A stretch of DNA of 63,141 nucleotides from JBBBNV01 sp037137075. GTDB lineage: Bacteria; Bacillota; Bacilli; Paenibacillales; NBRC-103111. The stretch lies in contig NZ_JBBBNV010000026.1 in assembly GCF_037137075.1 (NCBI RefSeq), forward strand, positions 1 through 63,141, given 5' to 3'. Of this stretch, positions 6,072 through 12,872 are shown in pieces. Below the pieces are notes generated by a model. That model searched no databases. It worked only from the letters and a program-made list of their open reading frames with translations, and was not told where the DNA came from. Position 1 is the first letter of the stretch. Every line of letters begins with the position of its first letter. A program made the translations under genes and the position numbers.

Positions 6072-6416
6072 TCAGGCAAATTGATGAATGAGTTCTTTCC
6101 CGTTCGTTCTGAAGCCGGAACGGTTGTATCCCAACTGTTTAAGCAAATCTTCGCCGGCAGCCGATGCTTCTTCCTGGGTCTCATTAAGCTGCCTTACCAG
6201 ATGAATCACCAGCTCCGCCAGCATGCGGACTTCCCGATGATTCTCGCGCAAGCGCAACAGCGACTCACTCCCCATCGATGGCAATTCAGCGCGAGCCATA
6301 TCTTCGCACAAAAGCCCCAGCTTCACCTGAACATCTTCGAACAACCGTTCCAAGCCTTTGAGCTGAGCGATCGATTCCGTCATCGCCAGAGCTGTGCTGA
6401 CTACGTTATTTTTCAA
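6072..6416 (-). CDS. Hypothetical phage protein, 114 aa
   Basis: TTG at 6416 follows GGAGGCGG. The product is predicted to be nearly all helix, with several heptad-like Leu/Glu segments (LKGLERLFEDVQVKLGLL, REVRMLAELVIHLVRQLN) and no cysteines or membrane segments. It lies between the antirepressor-like gene and the XRE regulator with short gaps on both sides. It may be a small oligomeric accessory protein. No family recognised. Confidence 0.5.
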   Translation of the reverse strand: MKNNVVSTALAMTESIAQLKGLERLFEDVQVKLGLLCEDMARAELPSMGSESLLRLRENHREVRMLAELVIHLVRQLNETQEEASAAGEDLLKQLGYNRSGFRTNGKELIHQFA

Positions 6417-6450
6417 TCAAACCGCCTCCTTGTTTTGGTACAATCCCAAT

Positions 6451-7296
6451 TCACACAATTGCCAACCCCACCGTCACAAGCAGTTCGTGAAACGTCCGGG
6501 TATAGTAATGCGGCTGCGTTTCCCGTGGATTATTCGGGCTAACGATGTTCTTTCCGTAGCGCAGCCCCGGCTCGGTCAGTGACTTGAATTGTTTGGTGCC
6601 GCCGCTGCTGGATGGCCGTTCCTTCTCCTCCAGAATGCCATGCCGAATGAGCAGCAGATTAAATTCCCTAGCGCGAATGCCCACGTCATGCTTCTCCAGC
6701 AATACGCTCGCCGATTCCGTCACTTCTTCTTCCACGTATGCCGGCAATGGAATGGACAATCCATGTTGTTTGTTAAAGTCGCTGAGCAGCTTCAGCCGGC
6801 CGCTGTCCGGAAGCCGGAGCACGTCCGCCACCACGGCAAGCATGAGCATTTCCTTCCGGAAGCGGAGCAAGTCGGAGTTGTTATTTACCTGCGTCTGTTC
6901 TGATTTCGGGCGCTCCGCTTCCACATCGAGCAGGCGATCTCTAACCGCTCGAGCGACTTGGCTATCACGCAGCAGCATTCCAATTCTCAAGATGGCACGG
7001 CGCGGAATGATGGTGAAGGCCGCTGTGTTTTTACTGATTAGTCCCATGTCCTTGAAGGACATCAGTTCTGTGCCCGTCAACACCTTCAAGCCGTCCGATT
7101 CTAACTCCTCACGATTATCCTTGATCAGCGAATTAATCGCTTCTTTACCGACCTCGTAAAAGGTTGCCGTCATTTCAATATTCGCGTGCAGGTCATCCGG
7201 CAGAAGCATGAGCTTCTTAACCTTATCCAGAACCTCGATACGGCTCATGTGCGCCTCGCGCAGCGCCTTGCTTTCAACTAAGCTATCACCTTTCAT
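6451..7296 (-). CDS. Antirepressor-like phage regulatory protein, 281 aa
   Basis: Residues about 20-130 (LPDDLHANIEMTATFYEVGKEAI..., DNREELESDGLKVLTG, IIPRRAILRIGMLLRDSQVA) match a module found at the N-terminus of many Firmicutes phage regulatory and antirepressor-type proteins, with a segment able to form a helix-turn-helix. The C-terminal part (RAREFNLLLIRHGILEE, LTEPGLRYGKN) resembles a second winged-helix-like unit also seen in phage antirepressors. ATG at 7296 has GAAGGGAG upstream. Position just downstream of cro and the DUF771 gene suits an antirepressor. The exact role is inferred. Confidence 0.5.
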   Translation of the reverse strand: MKGDSLVESKALREAHMSRIEVLDKVKKLMLLPDDLHANIEMTATFYEVGKEAINSLIKDNREELESDGLKVLTGTELMSFKDMGLISKNTAAFTIIPRRAILRIGMLLRDSQVARAVRDRLLDVEAERPKSEQTQVNNNSDLLRFRKEMLMLAVVADVLRLPDSGRLKLLSDFNKQHGLSIPLPAYVEEEVTESASVLLEKHDVGIRAREFNLLLIRHGILEEKERPSSSGGTKQFKSLTEPGLRYGKNIVSPNNPRETQPHYYTRTFHELLVTVGLAIV

Positions 7297-7344
7297 GTTC
7301 TTGCTCCCTTCTCATCACTATTGGCAGCCAAGGCGGCCTGAGGC

Positions 7345-7410
7345 TTATGTATTGCGCGTCTTGCGGGGAATAGGTACAGCGAGTAATGCGGGGCGGTTCA
7401 CTCTTTCCAT
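7345..7410 (-). CDS. Possible 21-aa coupled peptide
   Basis: ATG at 7410 overlaps the TGA of the DUF771 gene (TGATG) and opens 21 codons (MERVNRPALLAVPIPRKTRN...) to TAA at 7345. It is basic and proline-rich. Overlap alone supports it and there is no other signal, so it may be a chance frame in the 113-bp gap before the antirepressor-like gene. Confidence 0.25.
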   Translation of the reverse strand: MERVNRPALLAVPIPRKTRNT

Positions 7411-7742
7411 CAGTTCGATACTGCCTGCTTCAAGCTGCGCGCCCGTCGGTTCAAAGCAGCAAAATTCTCATCAAGAAACTTACGCATCGCAGCGGCCCGG
7501 AACATCCAGCGACCGCCTTCGCACCCGTTCGTTATGTAGGCCATTTCTTGTTTGTAATCCGGGTTCAGCAGGATGTTCTCCAGTAGCCAGTCGCGCTTCC
7601 GACATGTCTCAAACTCTAAGCGCTTCAAGTCCCACCAAGAGCCTTCTCCGGTACCTGCGAGAATGCGCTGGATCTCCTGTTTGGCAAGTTCCCGAATCAA
7701 TGATTCATCAACAACAAGTTTTACGATAGGTGATGTTTGCAA
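7410..7742 (-). CDS. DUF771 phage protein, 110 aa
   Basis: Matches the DUF771 family of Firmicutes phages: an N-terminal helix (VDESLIRELAKQEIQRIL), then WWDLKRLEFETCRKRDWLLENIL and a C-terminal GGRWMFRAAAMRKFLDENF block. The fold is probably a helix-turn-helix of the type seen in excisionase-like and recombination directionality proteins, but no member's function is established to my knowledge. TTG at 7742 is the preferred start because TTAGGAGG lies eight bases before it; longer versions from 7775 or 7847 would contain that site internally. It is the first gene after cro, a typical place for this family. Confidence 0.68.
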   Translation of the reverse strand: MQTSPIVKLVVDESLIRELAKQEIQRILAGTGEGSWWDLKRLEFETCRKRDWLLENILLNPDYKQEMAYITNGCEGGRWMFRAAAMRKFLDENFAALNRRARSLKQAVSN

Positions 7743-7806
7743 TTCTTTGCCTCCTAAATCACTTATTTTTTCCATAAAGTGGTGCACATGTAACACAGCT
7801 ATGTGC

Positions 7807-8019
7807 TTAGGCAGTAACCTGAGCTTGCTGCCAAAACAGATACTCAAGTGAAAGTGCAGGGAAAAATTTCTTTTGAATTTTTACTGCCTCATCAAGTGTA
7901 AATTTTGACCTTCCATTCATCTTATCGTGGACAGTTGCATACCTTACTCCCAAAAACTTAGAAAGTTCGCATTTCTTCAATCTGCTTCGTGCCATTTCTG
8001 CTTCTAAGTTTGGAAACAT
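7807..8019 (-). CDS. Cro-like XRE transcriptional regulator, 70 aa
   Basis: Small Cro-type protein that is almost entirely a helix-turn-helix (ARSRLKKCELSKFLGVRYATVHDKMNGRSKF). ATG at 8019 has GTGAGGTGG upstream. It is transcribed divergently from the CI-like repressor gene at 8199, with a 179-bp operator region between them. Its promoter is near consensus with a palindrome over the -10 box. It is the first gene of the early operon and should oppose the repressor in the lysogeny decision. Confidence 0.75.
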   Translation of the reverse strand: MFPNLEAEMARSRLKKCELSKFLGVRYATVHDKMNGRSKFTLDEAVKIQKKFFPALSLEYLFWQQAQVTA

Positions 8020-8047
8020 AGAACCACCTCACTTAAGTGCTCAATAT

Positions 8048-8073
8048 CGTATATTTCAAATTGAGAATATACG
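8048..8073. promoter_or_regulatory. Operator palindrome over the Cro-side -10 box
   Basis: Eight-base arms CGTATATT (8048-8055) and AATATACG (8066-8073) are perfectly complementary across ten bases and cover the -10 box of the early promoter. A repressor bound here would block it. A related shorter element, TACG-N6-CGTA, is at 8163-8176, between the repressor promoter and its start codon, and may be a second operator. Confidence 0.65.
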
Positions 8074-8092
8074 CAATTTCGTTTTTTGTCAA
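8064..8092 (-). promoter_or_regulatory. Early (Cro-side) phage promoter
   Basis: On the minus strand a perfect -35 TTGACA (8092-8087), a 17-base spacer and TATTCT (8069-8064) form a strong sigma-A promoter for the Cro-like gene and the early operon. Confidence 0.8.
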
Positions 8093-8123
8093 TAAAAAAT
8101 ACTTAATTGCATAATTTATATAC

Positions 8124-8152
8124 TTTACTTCTTTAAATATGTACGATATACT
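8124..8152 (+). promoter_or_regulatory. Repressor promoter
   Basis: TTTACT (8124-8129), a 17-base spacer and TATACT (8147-8152) lie 47 bp before the CI-like gene. It is weaker at the -35 than the opposing promoter, as is common for repressor maintenance promoters. Start sites of the two promoters would be roughly 100 bp apart and point away from each other. Confidence 0.65.
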
Positions 8153-8198
8153 GCACTTAAAATACGAAATTCCGTACTCATGACTGAGGAGGACGCAA

Positions 8199-8870
8199 GT
8201 GGAAAGAGCAAAAGTAATTCAAGAACTGATCAAAAAAACTGGGTTAAGTACAAAGGCCTTTTCAGAAAAAGCAGGAATACCTTATACAACTTTGCGATCG
8301 ATGCTAACTAGGGGCGTTGGGGGAGCTTCTGTGGACAATGTACTCAAAGTTTGTAAGGTGCTGGGAATCACTACCGATGAACTGAATAGACTGGCGTTCC
8401 CAAATAGTGATCTTGAGCACGAATACCTGCAAGGGGACCTATTTGCTCTCTTGAAGCCTTACATGAAGGGCCCGCTTTACGGAAATCAAAACATCATTCC
8501 AGAGATGAAACTGGAACTTCAACGCGAAATAAAAAAACATCCTGAGCTAAATGCTCTTGATTTTGAATATACGAATGATGGTATCGCTCAGCTATTAAGT
8601 GAGAAATCCGACATTTCTTTCACAAGAAACTTTATTAGGATTGTCGAGTCGGCTATTGCAAACACAAATAAAACAGCAATCGAATGGTCCAATTCTAGGA
8701 TTGAAAACGATTTAAAAAAAATAATGATGAATCCAAATTTAGAATATGAAGGGCAGTTAATTTCGGAGAGCGAAAGACAACGGATCTTGGCAATGTTAAG
8801 ATTAATGTTGACGGATTATTCTCCCTCTGACGAATTGTTAAAAGACCATCTTCCATTTCCAGAAAATTGA
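8199..8870 (+). CDS. CI-like phage repressor without peptidase domain, 223 aa
   Basis: The N-terminal 65 residues form an XRE helix-turn-helix (KKTGLSTKAFSEKAGIPYTTLRSMLTRGVGGASVDNVLKVCKVLG). The rest is acidic and helical, with no LexA/S24 serine-lysine peptidase motif. Induction by RecA-stimulated self-cleavage is therefore not expected; the antirepressor-like protein may serve instead. GTG at 8199 has AGGAGG six bases upstream. It is divergent from cro and next to the integrase side, the usual lysogeny module arrangement. It is AT-richer than the neighbouring phage genes. Confidence 0.72.
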   Translation: MERAKVIQELIKKTGLSTKAFSEKAGIPYTTLRSMLTRGVGGASVDNVLKVCKVLGITTDELNRLAFPNSDLEHEYLQGDLFALLKPYMKGPLYGNQNIIPEMKLELQREIKKHPELNALDFEYTNDGIAQLLSEKSDISFTRNFIRIVESAIANTNKTAIEWSNSRIENDLKKIMMNPNLEYEGQLISESERQRILAMLRLMLTDYSPSDELLKDHLPFPEN

Positions 8871-8973
8871 GTTCAGAAGTTGTGTAAAATGTTCGTTCAA
8901 CAAATCAGAGCGATGGATTGAAACTGGCCATAACTAAAGTTCGCACCTACAACAAATAATCCAATATCGTAGG

Positions 8974-9143
8974 CGCGACGAACGCCAAGCTGGAAAAGTC
9001 CAGAAAGACATGATGGTGCTCAAGGAGAGGACCGGCTAGTCATCCTAAAAATCCAACAGGAGCAACAGAAAATTCTCGATCGGCTTTTGGTCCAGTCGAT
9101 TGAAAACGAAGCTGATATTGCCGAGATGAGACGGATCAAGTAA
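8974..9143 (+). pseudogene. Remnant of a small coiled-coil protein gene
   Basis: Two adjoining frames look coding: KLEK... then KDMMVLKERTG ending in TAG, and in another frame LVILKIQQEQQKILDRLL continuing to EMRRIK and TAA at 9141-9143. Joined by frameshifts they would give a short coiled-coil protein of the LEKV.KDM..LK type common in Firmicutes. No start with a ribosome binding site remains. Probably a decayed gene; low-to-moderate confidence. Confidence 0.35.
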
Positions 9144-9283
9144 ATCCCTCTCATCTACACGCTGGACCCGGTCTGCCGCAGCATCTTACAGCTGCGCGGC
9201 GAACCGGCTGCTTTGTCATGCCCACTCAACAGAACATACATTCCCTTGAAGGAGGTGAGGCCACCACAATGTAAGCAGAAACA

Positions 9284-9308
9284 ATACTATCCGGCAAACG
9301 GATAGTAT
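9284..9308. repeat. Perfect 10-bp hairpin before the integrase
   Basis: ATACTATCCG and CGGATAGTAT pair perfectly around the loop GCAAA. It ends only a few bases before the integrase ribosome binding site (AAGGAGGGG). On the plus strand it lacks a T-run, so it may modulate translation or mRNA stability instead of terminating. Confidence 0.65.
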
Positions 9309-9328
9309 CACTCAAGGAGGGGAGCCCT

Positions 9329-10477
9329 ATGGCCAGCTTTCAAAAGTATGAAACCAAGGACGGCATCCGCTGGATGTACAAGTATTACGGCGAGATCGAT
9401 CCGAGGAACGGCAAGAAGAAGCAATCTACAAAACGAGGTTTCAAAACGAAGAAGGAGGCGCAGCTCGATGCGGCCAAGACCGAGCAGGAGCTCGCCAACG
9501 GAACTTTCATCAGCGAGGACAAGACACTGACCTTTCAGCAGCTCTATGAGCAATGGTACAGTACAGTCAGCAGCACCTATAAGCCCAGCACCAAGAAAGC
9601 AGTACAGCACAAATTTAATAAACGAATTCTGCCGCATTTCGGCAATCTGAAGGTGAAGGATATCAGCAAGGCCTACTGCCAGGACGTGCTGAACAAGCTG
9701 GCGAAAGAAATTAAATCCGTAGATAACATGAGGATGTACGCCAATCAGGTATTTGAGTATGGAGTGCGAATGGAGATTATCTCCAAGAACCCATTGAAGG
9801 GAACCATCATACCGAAGCTGGAAGAAGATTTTCTGGCGGACAAGAAGGATGAGGAGCGAAACTACTGGGAGAAAAACGAGATTAAAAAATTCCTAGCCCT
9901 TGTGAAACAAGAATGCTCGCTGCGGGACTATACGATGTTCCATCTCATGATTTACACTGGCGGTCGAAAAGGCGAGATCCTGGCCTTGCGTTGGAGTGAT
10001 ATTGATATGAAAAACAAAACGATCAACTTCAGCAAAACTTTGTTTCAAGAGAATGGGGAATTCATCGCCCTGACCTCCAAAACAGCCGCTTCTAGGCGCT
10101 CAATCAGCTTGGACGCATCTACTGTCGATGTGCTTAAAAAACTCCGCAGAGAGGCAGCTAGCGAGCCGCTGGTAAGCTTTGAGCTTCCCGGGAATCATTT
10201 AGTATTCAGCCGGCAAGATGGTACCCCGTTAAGACTTGCTTATCCTAATGACAGACTGGATGCCATCATCAAACAGCATGCCTTCCACCCGATCAACATC
10301 CATGGCCTGCGCCATACGCATGCTTCCCTTTTGTTCGAGGCCGGCGCCAGCATCAAGGAAGTTCAGGAGCGATTGGGCCATTCCGACATTAAGATGACCA
10401 TGAACATTTACACGCACGTCACAAAGGCAGTTAAAGAAAAGACCGCCGAACGCTTTGAAAAATTTATGGAGCTGTGA
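9329..10477 (+). CDS. int: Phage tyrosine recombinase (integrase), 382 aa
   Basis: Site-specific integrase. Residues 1-60 resemble the arm-site-binding AP2-like N-terminus of Gram-positive phage integrases (RWMYKYYGEIDPRNGKKK...TKKEAQ). About 65-165 form the SAM-like core-binding domain, and about 180-375 the catalytic domain. Catalytic residues are visible: Arg213 (TGGRKGE), Lys251, His325-x-x-Arg328 (HGLRHTHASLL), His351 (GHSD) and nucleophile Tyr361. ATG at 9329 follows AAGGAGGGG. The gene points toward the 3' end of rpsI, 135 bp away, and is followed by repeated ATATGGTCA elements, so the attachment site is probably there. Confidence 0.93.
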   Translation: MASFQKYETKDGIRWMYKYYGEIDPRNGKKKQSTKRGFKTKKEAQLDAAKTEQELANGTFISEDKTLTFQQLYEQWYSTVSSTYKPSTKKAVQHKFNKRILPHFGNLKVKDISKAYCQDVLNKLAKEIKSVDNMRMYANQVFEYGVRMEIISKNPLKGTIIPKLEEDFLADKKDEERNYWEKNEIKKFLALVKQECSLRDYTMFHLMIYTGGRKGEILALRWSDIDMKNKTINFSKTLFQENGEFIALTSKTAASRRSISLDASTVDVLKKLRREAASEPLVSFELPGNHLVFSRQDGTPLRLAYPNDRLDAIIKQHAFHPINIHGLRHTHASLLFEAGASIKEVQERLGHSDIKMTMNIYTHVTKAVKEKTAERFEKFMEL

Positions 10478-10485
10478 CCTTAAAG

Positions 10486-10535
10486 ATATGGTCAGCGTAC
10501 GGTCAAATAAAATGAATATGGTCAAAATATGGTCA
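10486..10535. repeat. Four direct repeats, candidate integrase arm sites
   Basis: ATATGGTCA occurs at 10486, 10516 and 10527, with a variant GTACGGTCA at 10497, all in one orientation between the integrase stop and rpsI. Arm-type integrase sites are short direct repeats flanking the crossover core, so these fit an attR or attL arm. Confidence 0.55.
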
Positions 10536-10549
10536 CGGACGTTATTTGG

Positions 10550-10579
10550 GCAAAAGGAAAGCCCCCGGCCGTGGAGGGC
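10550..10579 (-). terminator. Terminator of the rplM-rpsI operon
   Basis: On the minus strand GCCCTC and GGGGGC pair around a short loop, followed by TTTCCTTTT, some 30-60 bases after the rpsI stop. If integration is at the rpsI 3' end, this terminator could come with the element, which would preserve termination of the host operon. Confidence 0.55.
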
Positions 10580-10611
10580 CAGAGGCTGAAATCCCTTGTG
10601 TAGCAAGGAAA

Positions 10612-11004
10612 TTAACGTTTCGAGAATTGAGGCGCACGACGAGCAGCTTTGAGGCCGTACTTCTTACGCTCTTTCATTCTGGAGTCACGAGTCAAGAAAC
10701 CAGCGCGTTTCAGGGAACCGCGAAGCTCAGGGTCAGCTTTAAGCAATGCACGGGAAATACCGTGACGAATCGCGCCTGCTTGACCAGTAGTGCCACCGCC
10801 ACTTGCATTAACCAAAACATCGTATTTGCCGAGTGTTTCTGTCAAAGCCAGTGGTTGTTTTACAATCAGCTTCAACGTTTCATGTCCGAAATATTCGTTG
10901 ATGTCACGTTTGTTGATTAAGATATTTCCTTCACCCGGGACAAGGCGCACTCTTGCAACCGAATGCTTCCGACGGCCCGTTCCATAGTATTGCACTTGTG
11001 CCAT
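10612..11004 (-). CDS. rpsI: 30S ribosomal protein S9
   Basis: Full-length 130-residue S9, which binds the 3' major domain of 16S rRNA; its basic C-terminal tail reaches toward the P-site tRNA. The N-terminus MAQVQYYGTGRRKHSVARV and the tail RRAPQFSKR are both canonical. The start has AGGAGGACAG upstream. It is the second gene of rplM-rpsI. The 3' end lies beside a phage integrase, and rpsI 3' ends are known integration targets for some Firmicutes elements. The intact tail shows that any insertion restored the coding sequence. Confidence 0.97.
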   Translation of the reverse strand: MAQVQYYGTGRRKHSVARVRLVPGEGNILINKRDINEYFGHETLKLIVKQPLALTETLGKYDVLVNASGGGTTGQAGAIRHGISRALLKADPELRGSLKRAGFLTRDSRMKERKKYGLKAARRAPQFSKR

Positions 11005-11022
11005 GAAACTGTCCTCCTTTTA

Positions 11023-11460
11023 TTATCCGCGAAGTTCCCAAACTTCCGGTTTTTGTGCGATATGTGGATGCTCACTGCCTGCATAAACATTCAGCTTCGT
11101 TTTCAGCTTGTCGCCGAGCTTGTTCTTTGGAAGCATGCCGTAAATTGCGAATTCAACCATACGCTCAGGCTTGGTGTTCAGCAATTCTTGTGCAGAAGTT
11201 ACTTTCAATCCGCCCATGTATTGGGAGTGACGATAGTAGTTCTTTTGTTGAAGTTTTTTACCGGAAAGAACGATTTTGTCAGCATTGATAACAATTACGA
11301 AATCTCCAGTGTCAACATGCGGTGTAAATTCAGGCTTATGTTTGCCGCGCAAAATGCTAGCTGCTTCGCTTGCCATACGGCCAAGCGTTTGGCCTGCTGC
11401 ATCAATGATGTACCATTTGCGCTCTACTTCATTTGGCTTCGCCATATATGTGGTACGCAT
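11023..11460 (-). CDS. rplM: 50S ribosomal protein L13
   Basis: 145 residues when started at ATG 11460, the normal length for Bacillales L13; AAGGAGG lies nine bases before it. The longer frame to 11490 runs through that site and is rejected. L13 is an early-assembling large-subunit protein that binds 23S rRNA domain II. KWYIIDAAGQTLGRMAS and YRHSQYMGG are conserved L13 motifs. It is preceded by its own promoter and a leader hairpin, and is followed 18 bases later by rpsI. Confidence 0.97.
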   Translation of the reverse strand: MRTTYMAKPNEVERKWYIIDAAGQTLGRMASEAASILRGKHKPEFTPHVDTGDFVIVINADKIVLSGKKLQQKNYYRHSQYMGGLKVTSAQELLNTKPERMVEFAIYGMLPKNKLGDKLKTKLNVYAGSEHPHIAQKPEVWELRG

Positions 11461-11550
11461 CGCATTAATCCTCCTTAAAATACAAAGCAAATTCTATTGT
11501 TCAAAAAGCATGATTTTTAGTTCGTTATCATCATCAAGTAAGGTGTTACA

Positions 11551-11599
11551 GTGGCCTATTCACAAATCGGGGCCGTGGGAAGCCATTTGTGAAAGCCAT
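11551..11599 (-). promoter_or_regulatory. Candidate L13 leader hairpin
   Basis: Between the promoter and rplM the transcript can form a long stem: TTCACAAAT pairs perfectly with ATTTGTGAA, extended below by TGGC/GCCA, with a CG-rich loop. Firmicutes rplM operons often carry an L13-responsive leader here. The location and stem suit that, but identity to the known motif could not be tested. Confidence 0.5.
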
Positions 11600-11604
11600 C
11601 TAAT

Positions 11605-11633
11605 ATCATACCTTAAATTCCAGTAGGAATCAA
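11605..11633 (-). promoter_or_regulatory. Promoter of rplM-rpsI
   Basis: TTGATT (11633-11628), a 17-base spacer and TATGAT (11610-11605) lie directly upstream of the leader hairpin and just downstream of truA. Confidence 0.7.
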
Positions 11634-11640
11634 GTCTATA

Positions 11641-12405
11641 TTAATAGCGAACATCCCACAGTATTAATCCTTGAGCGATGGCTGTCGGTCCTGCGGCTGC
11701 ACGGCTTCGTGCATGCAAAATTTGTTGCATATCGCTCGCATTTCGTCTGCCTTCCCCAATTTGAATTAATGTCCCCACAATGATCCGGACCATATTGTGC
11801 AGGAAGCCGCTTCCAGTAATATCAATATGAATCAGCCCGCTCAGCTTCTCATACTCTCCCAGATTCGACGGCTCAAACGTCAGGGTTGCACTATATACAG
11901 TCCGTACATTGTTTTCTTTCAAGGATGAAACCGTGCAGAACGAAGTAAAATCATGCTCACCGATCAAATAAGTAAGCGCCGATCTCATTTGTTCCCAATC
12001 CAGCCGCCGGGGGTGATAGCAATGCATATGCCCCAGAAACACATCAGGAACCTGACTGCAGTTAATCGTATACCGATACGTTTTCCGCTTCGCTGATTTT
12101 CGGGCATGAAAATCATCAGAAATCTCGATGGCGTCTAAGATGACAATGTCACGCGGCAACCTGCTATTTAATGCTACACACCATCGTTTTACAGGAATGG
12201 GAGATGCCGTGAAGAAATTAACTACCTGCGCTCTGGCATGTACTCCGGCATCCGTTCTACCTGATGAAATGATTTTAACTTGTTCTCCAGTCAACGCTTT
12301 AATGGCTTCTTCCAGTTTGTCCTGAATCGTATTCCCGGATGGCTGGCTCTGAAAGCCATAATAAGCTGTTCCATCGTAGCTTATGACCATACGAATATTT
12401 CTCAT
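11641..12405 (-). CDS. truA: tRNA pseudouridine(38-40) synthase TruA
   Basis: Converts uridines 38-40 of the tRNA anticodon arm to pseudouridine. It is full length at 254 residues. The catalytic aspartate is Asp52 in SSGRTDAGVHARAQV. Other conserved parts are the N-terminal YDGTAYYGFQSQP and GSGFLHNMVRIIVGTL near residues 205-220. It stands alone between the rplQ terminator and the rplM promoter. In many Firmicutes truA follows ecfA1-ecfA2-ecfT; those genes are absent here. Confidence 0.96.
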   Translation of the reverse strand: MRNIRMVISYDGTAYYGFQSQPSGNTIQDKLEEAIKALTGEQVKIISSGRTDAGVHARAQVVNFFTASPIPVKRWCVALNSRLPRDIVILDAIEISDDFHARKSAKRKTYRYTINCSQVPDVFLGHMHCYHPRRLDWEQMRSALTYLIGEHDFTSFCTVSSLKENNVRTVYSATLTFEPSNLGEYEKLSGLIHIDITGSGFLHNMVRIIVGTLIQIGEGRRNASDMQQILHARSRAAAGPTAIAQGLILWDVRY

Positions 12406-12423
12406 GACTTTCCCCCGAATGGC

Positions 12424-12468
12424 AAAAAAAGGGCTTCAGCAGAATCAAGCGATTCTGATCACCCTTTT
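12424..12468 (-). terminator. Terminator after rplQ (end of the S10-spc-alpha cluster)
   Basis: On the minus strand AAAGGG...CCCTTT encloses a CAGAATC/GATTCTG stem and is followed by TTTTTTT. It sits 14 bases after the rplQ stop and closes the long ribosomal transcript. Confidence 0.8.
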
Positions 12469-12481
12469 GCAACCAGCCAGC

Positions 12482-12850
12482 TTACGCCCGATCGACCAAT
12501 TCCAAGTATACCATAGGCGCTGCGTCCCCACGACGAGGTCCCAGCTTCAGAATACGAGTATAGCCGCCAGCACGCTCAGAATAGCGAGGAGCGATTTCCG
12601 AGAAGAGCTTCTGGATTGCATCTTGCTCACCGTTTACTGTTGTTTCTCTACGAACAAATGCAGCTACTTGACGACGTGCGTGCAAGTCACCACGTTTTGC
12701 AAGAGTAATCAACTTTTCGGCAATGGAGCGAAGTTCTTTTGCTTTCGCTTCTGTCGTTTGGATACGTTCATTCAAAAAAAGATCGGTCACCAAATCGCGG
12801 AACAACGCTTTACGCGCGCTGGAGTCACGACCGAGTTTTTGGTATGCCAT
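12482..12850 (-). CDS. rplQ: 50S ribosomal protein L17
   Basis: 122 residues starting MAYQKLGRDSSARKALFRDLV, the standard bacterial L17, which sits near the exit-tunnel side of the large subunit. The length and the ending RRGDAAPMVYLELVDRA are typical. It is the last gene of the alpha operon, 22 bases after rpoA, and is followed by a strong terminator. Confidence 0.97.
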   Translation of the reverse strand: MAYQKLGRDSSARKALFRDLVTDLFLNERIQTTEAKAKELRSIAEKLITLAKRGDLHARRQVAAFVRRETTVNGEQDAIQKLFSEIAPRYSERAGGYTRILKLGPRRGDAAPMVYLELVDRA

Positions 12851-12872
12851 GTTGTTTCCCTCCCTTGGGCGT

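Larger units (their letters stand above)
8871..9328. other. Gap between repressor and integrase
   Basis: No intact gene. It contains a decayed coding remnant (about 8974-9143), a strong Shine-Dalgarno followed by ATGTAA near 9249-9274, and a perfect 10-bp hairpin just before the integrase ribosome binding site. Confidence 0.6.
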
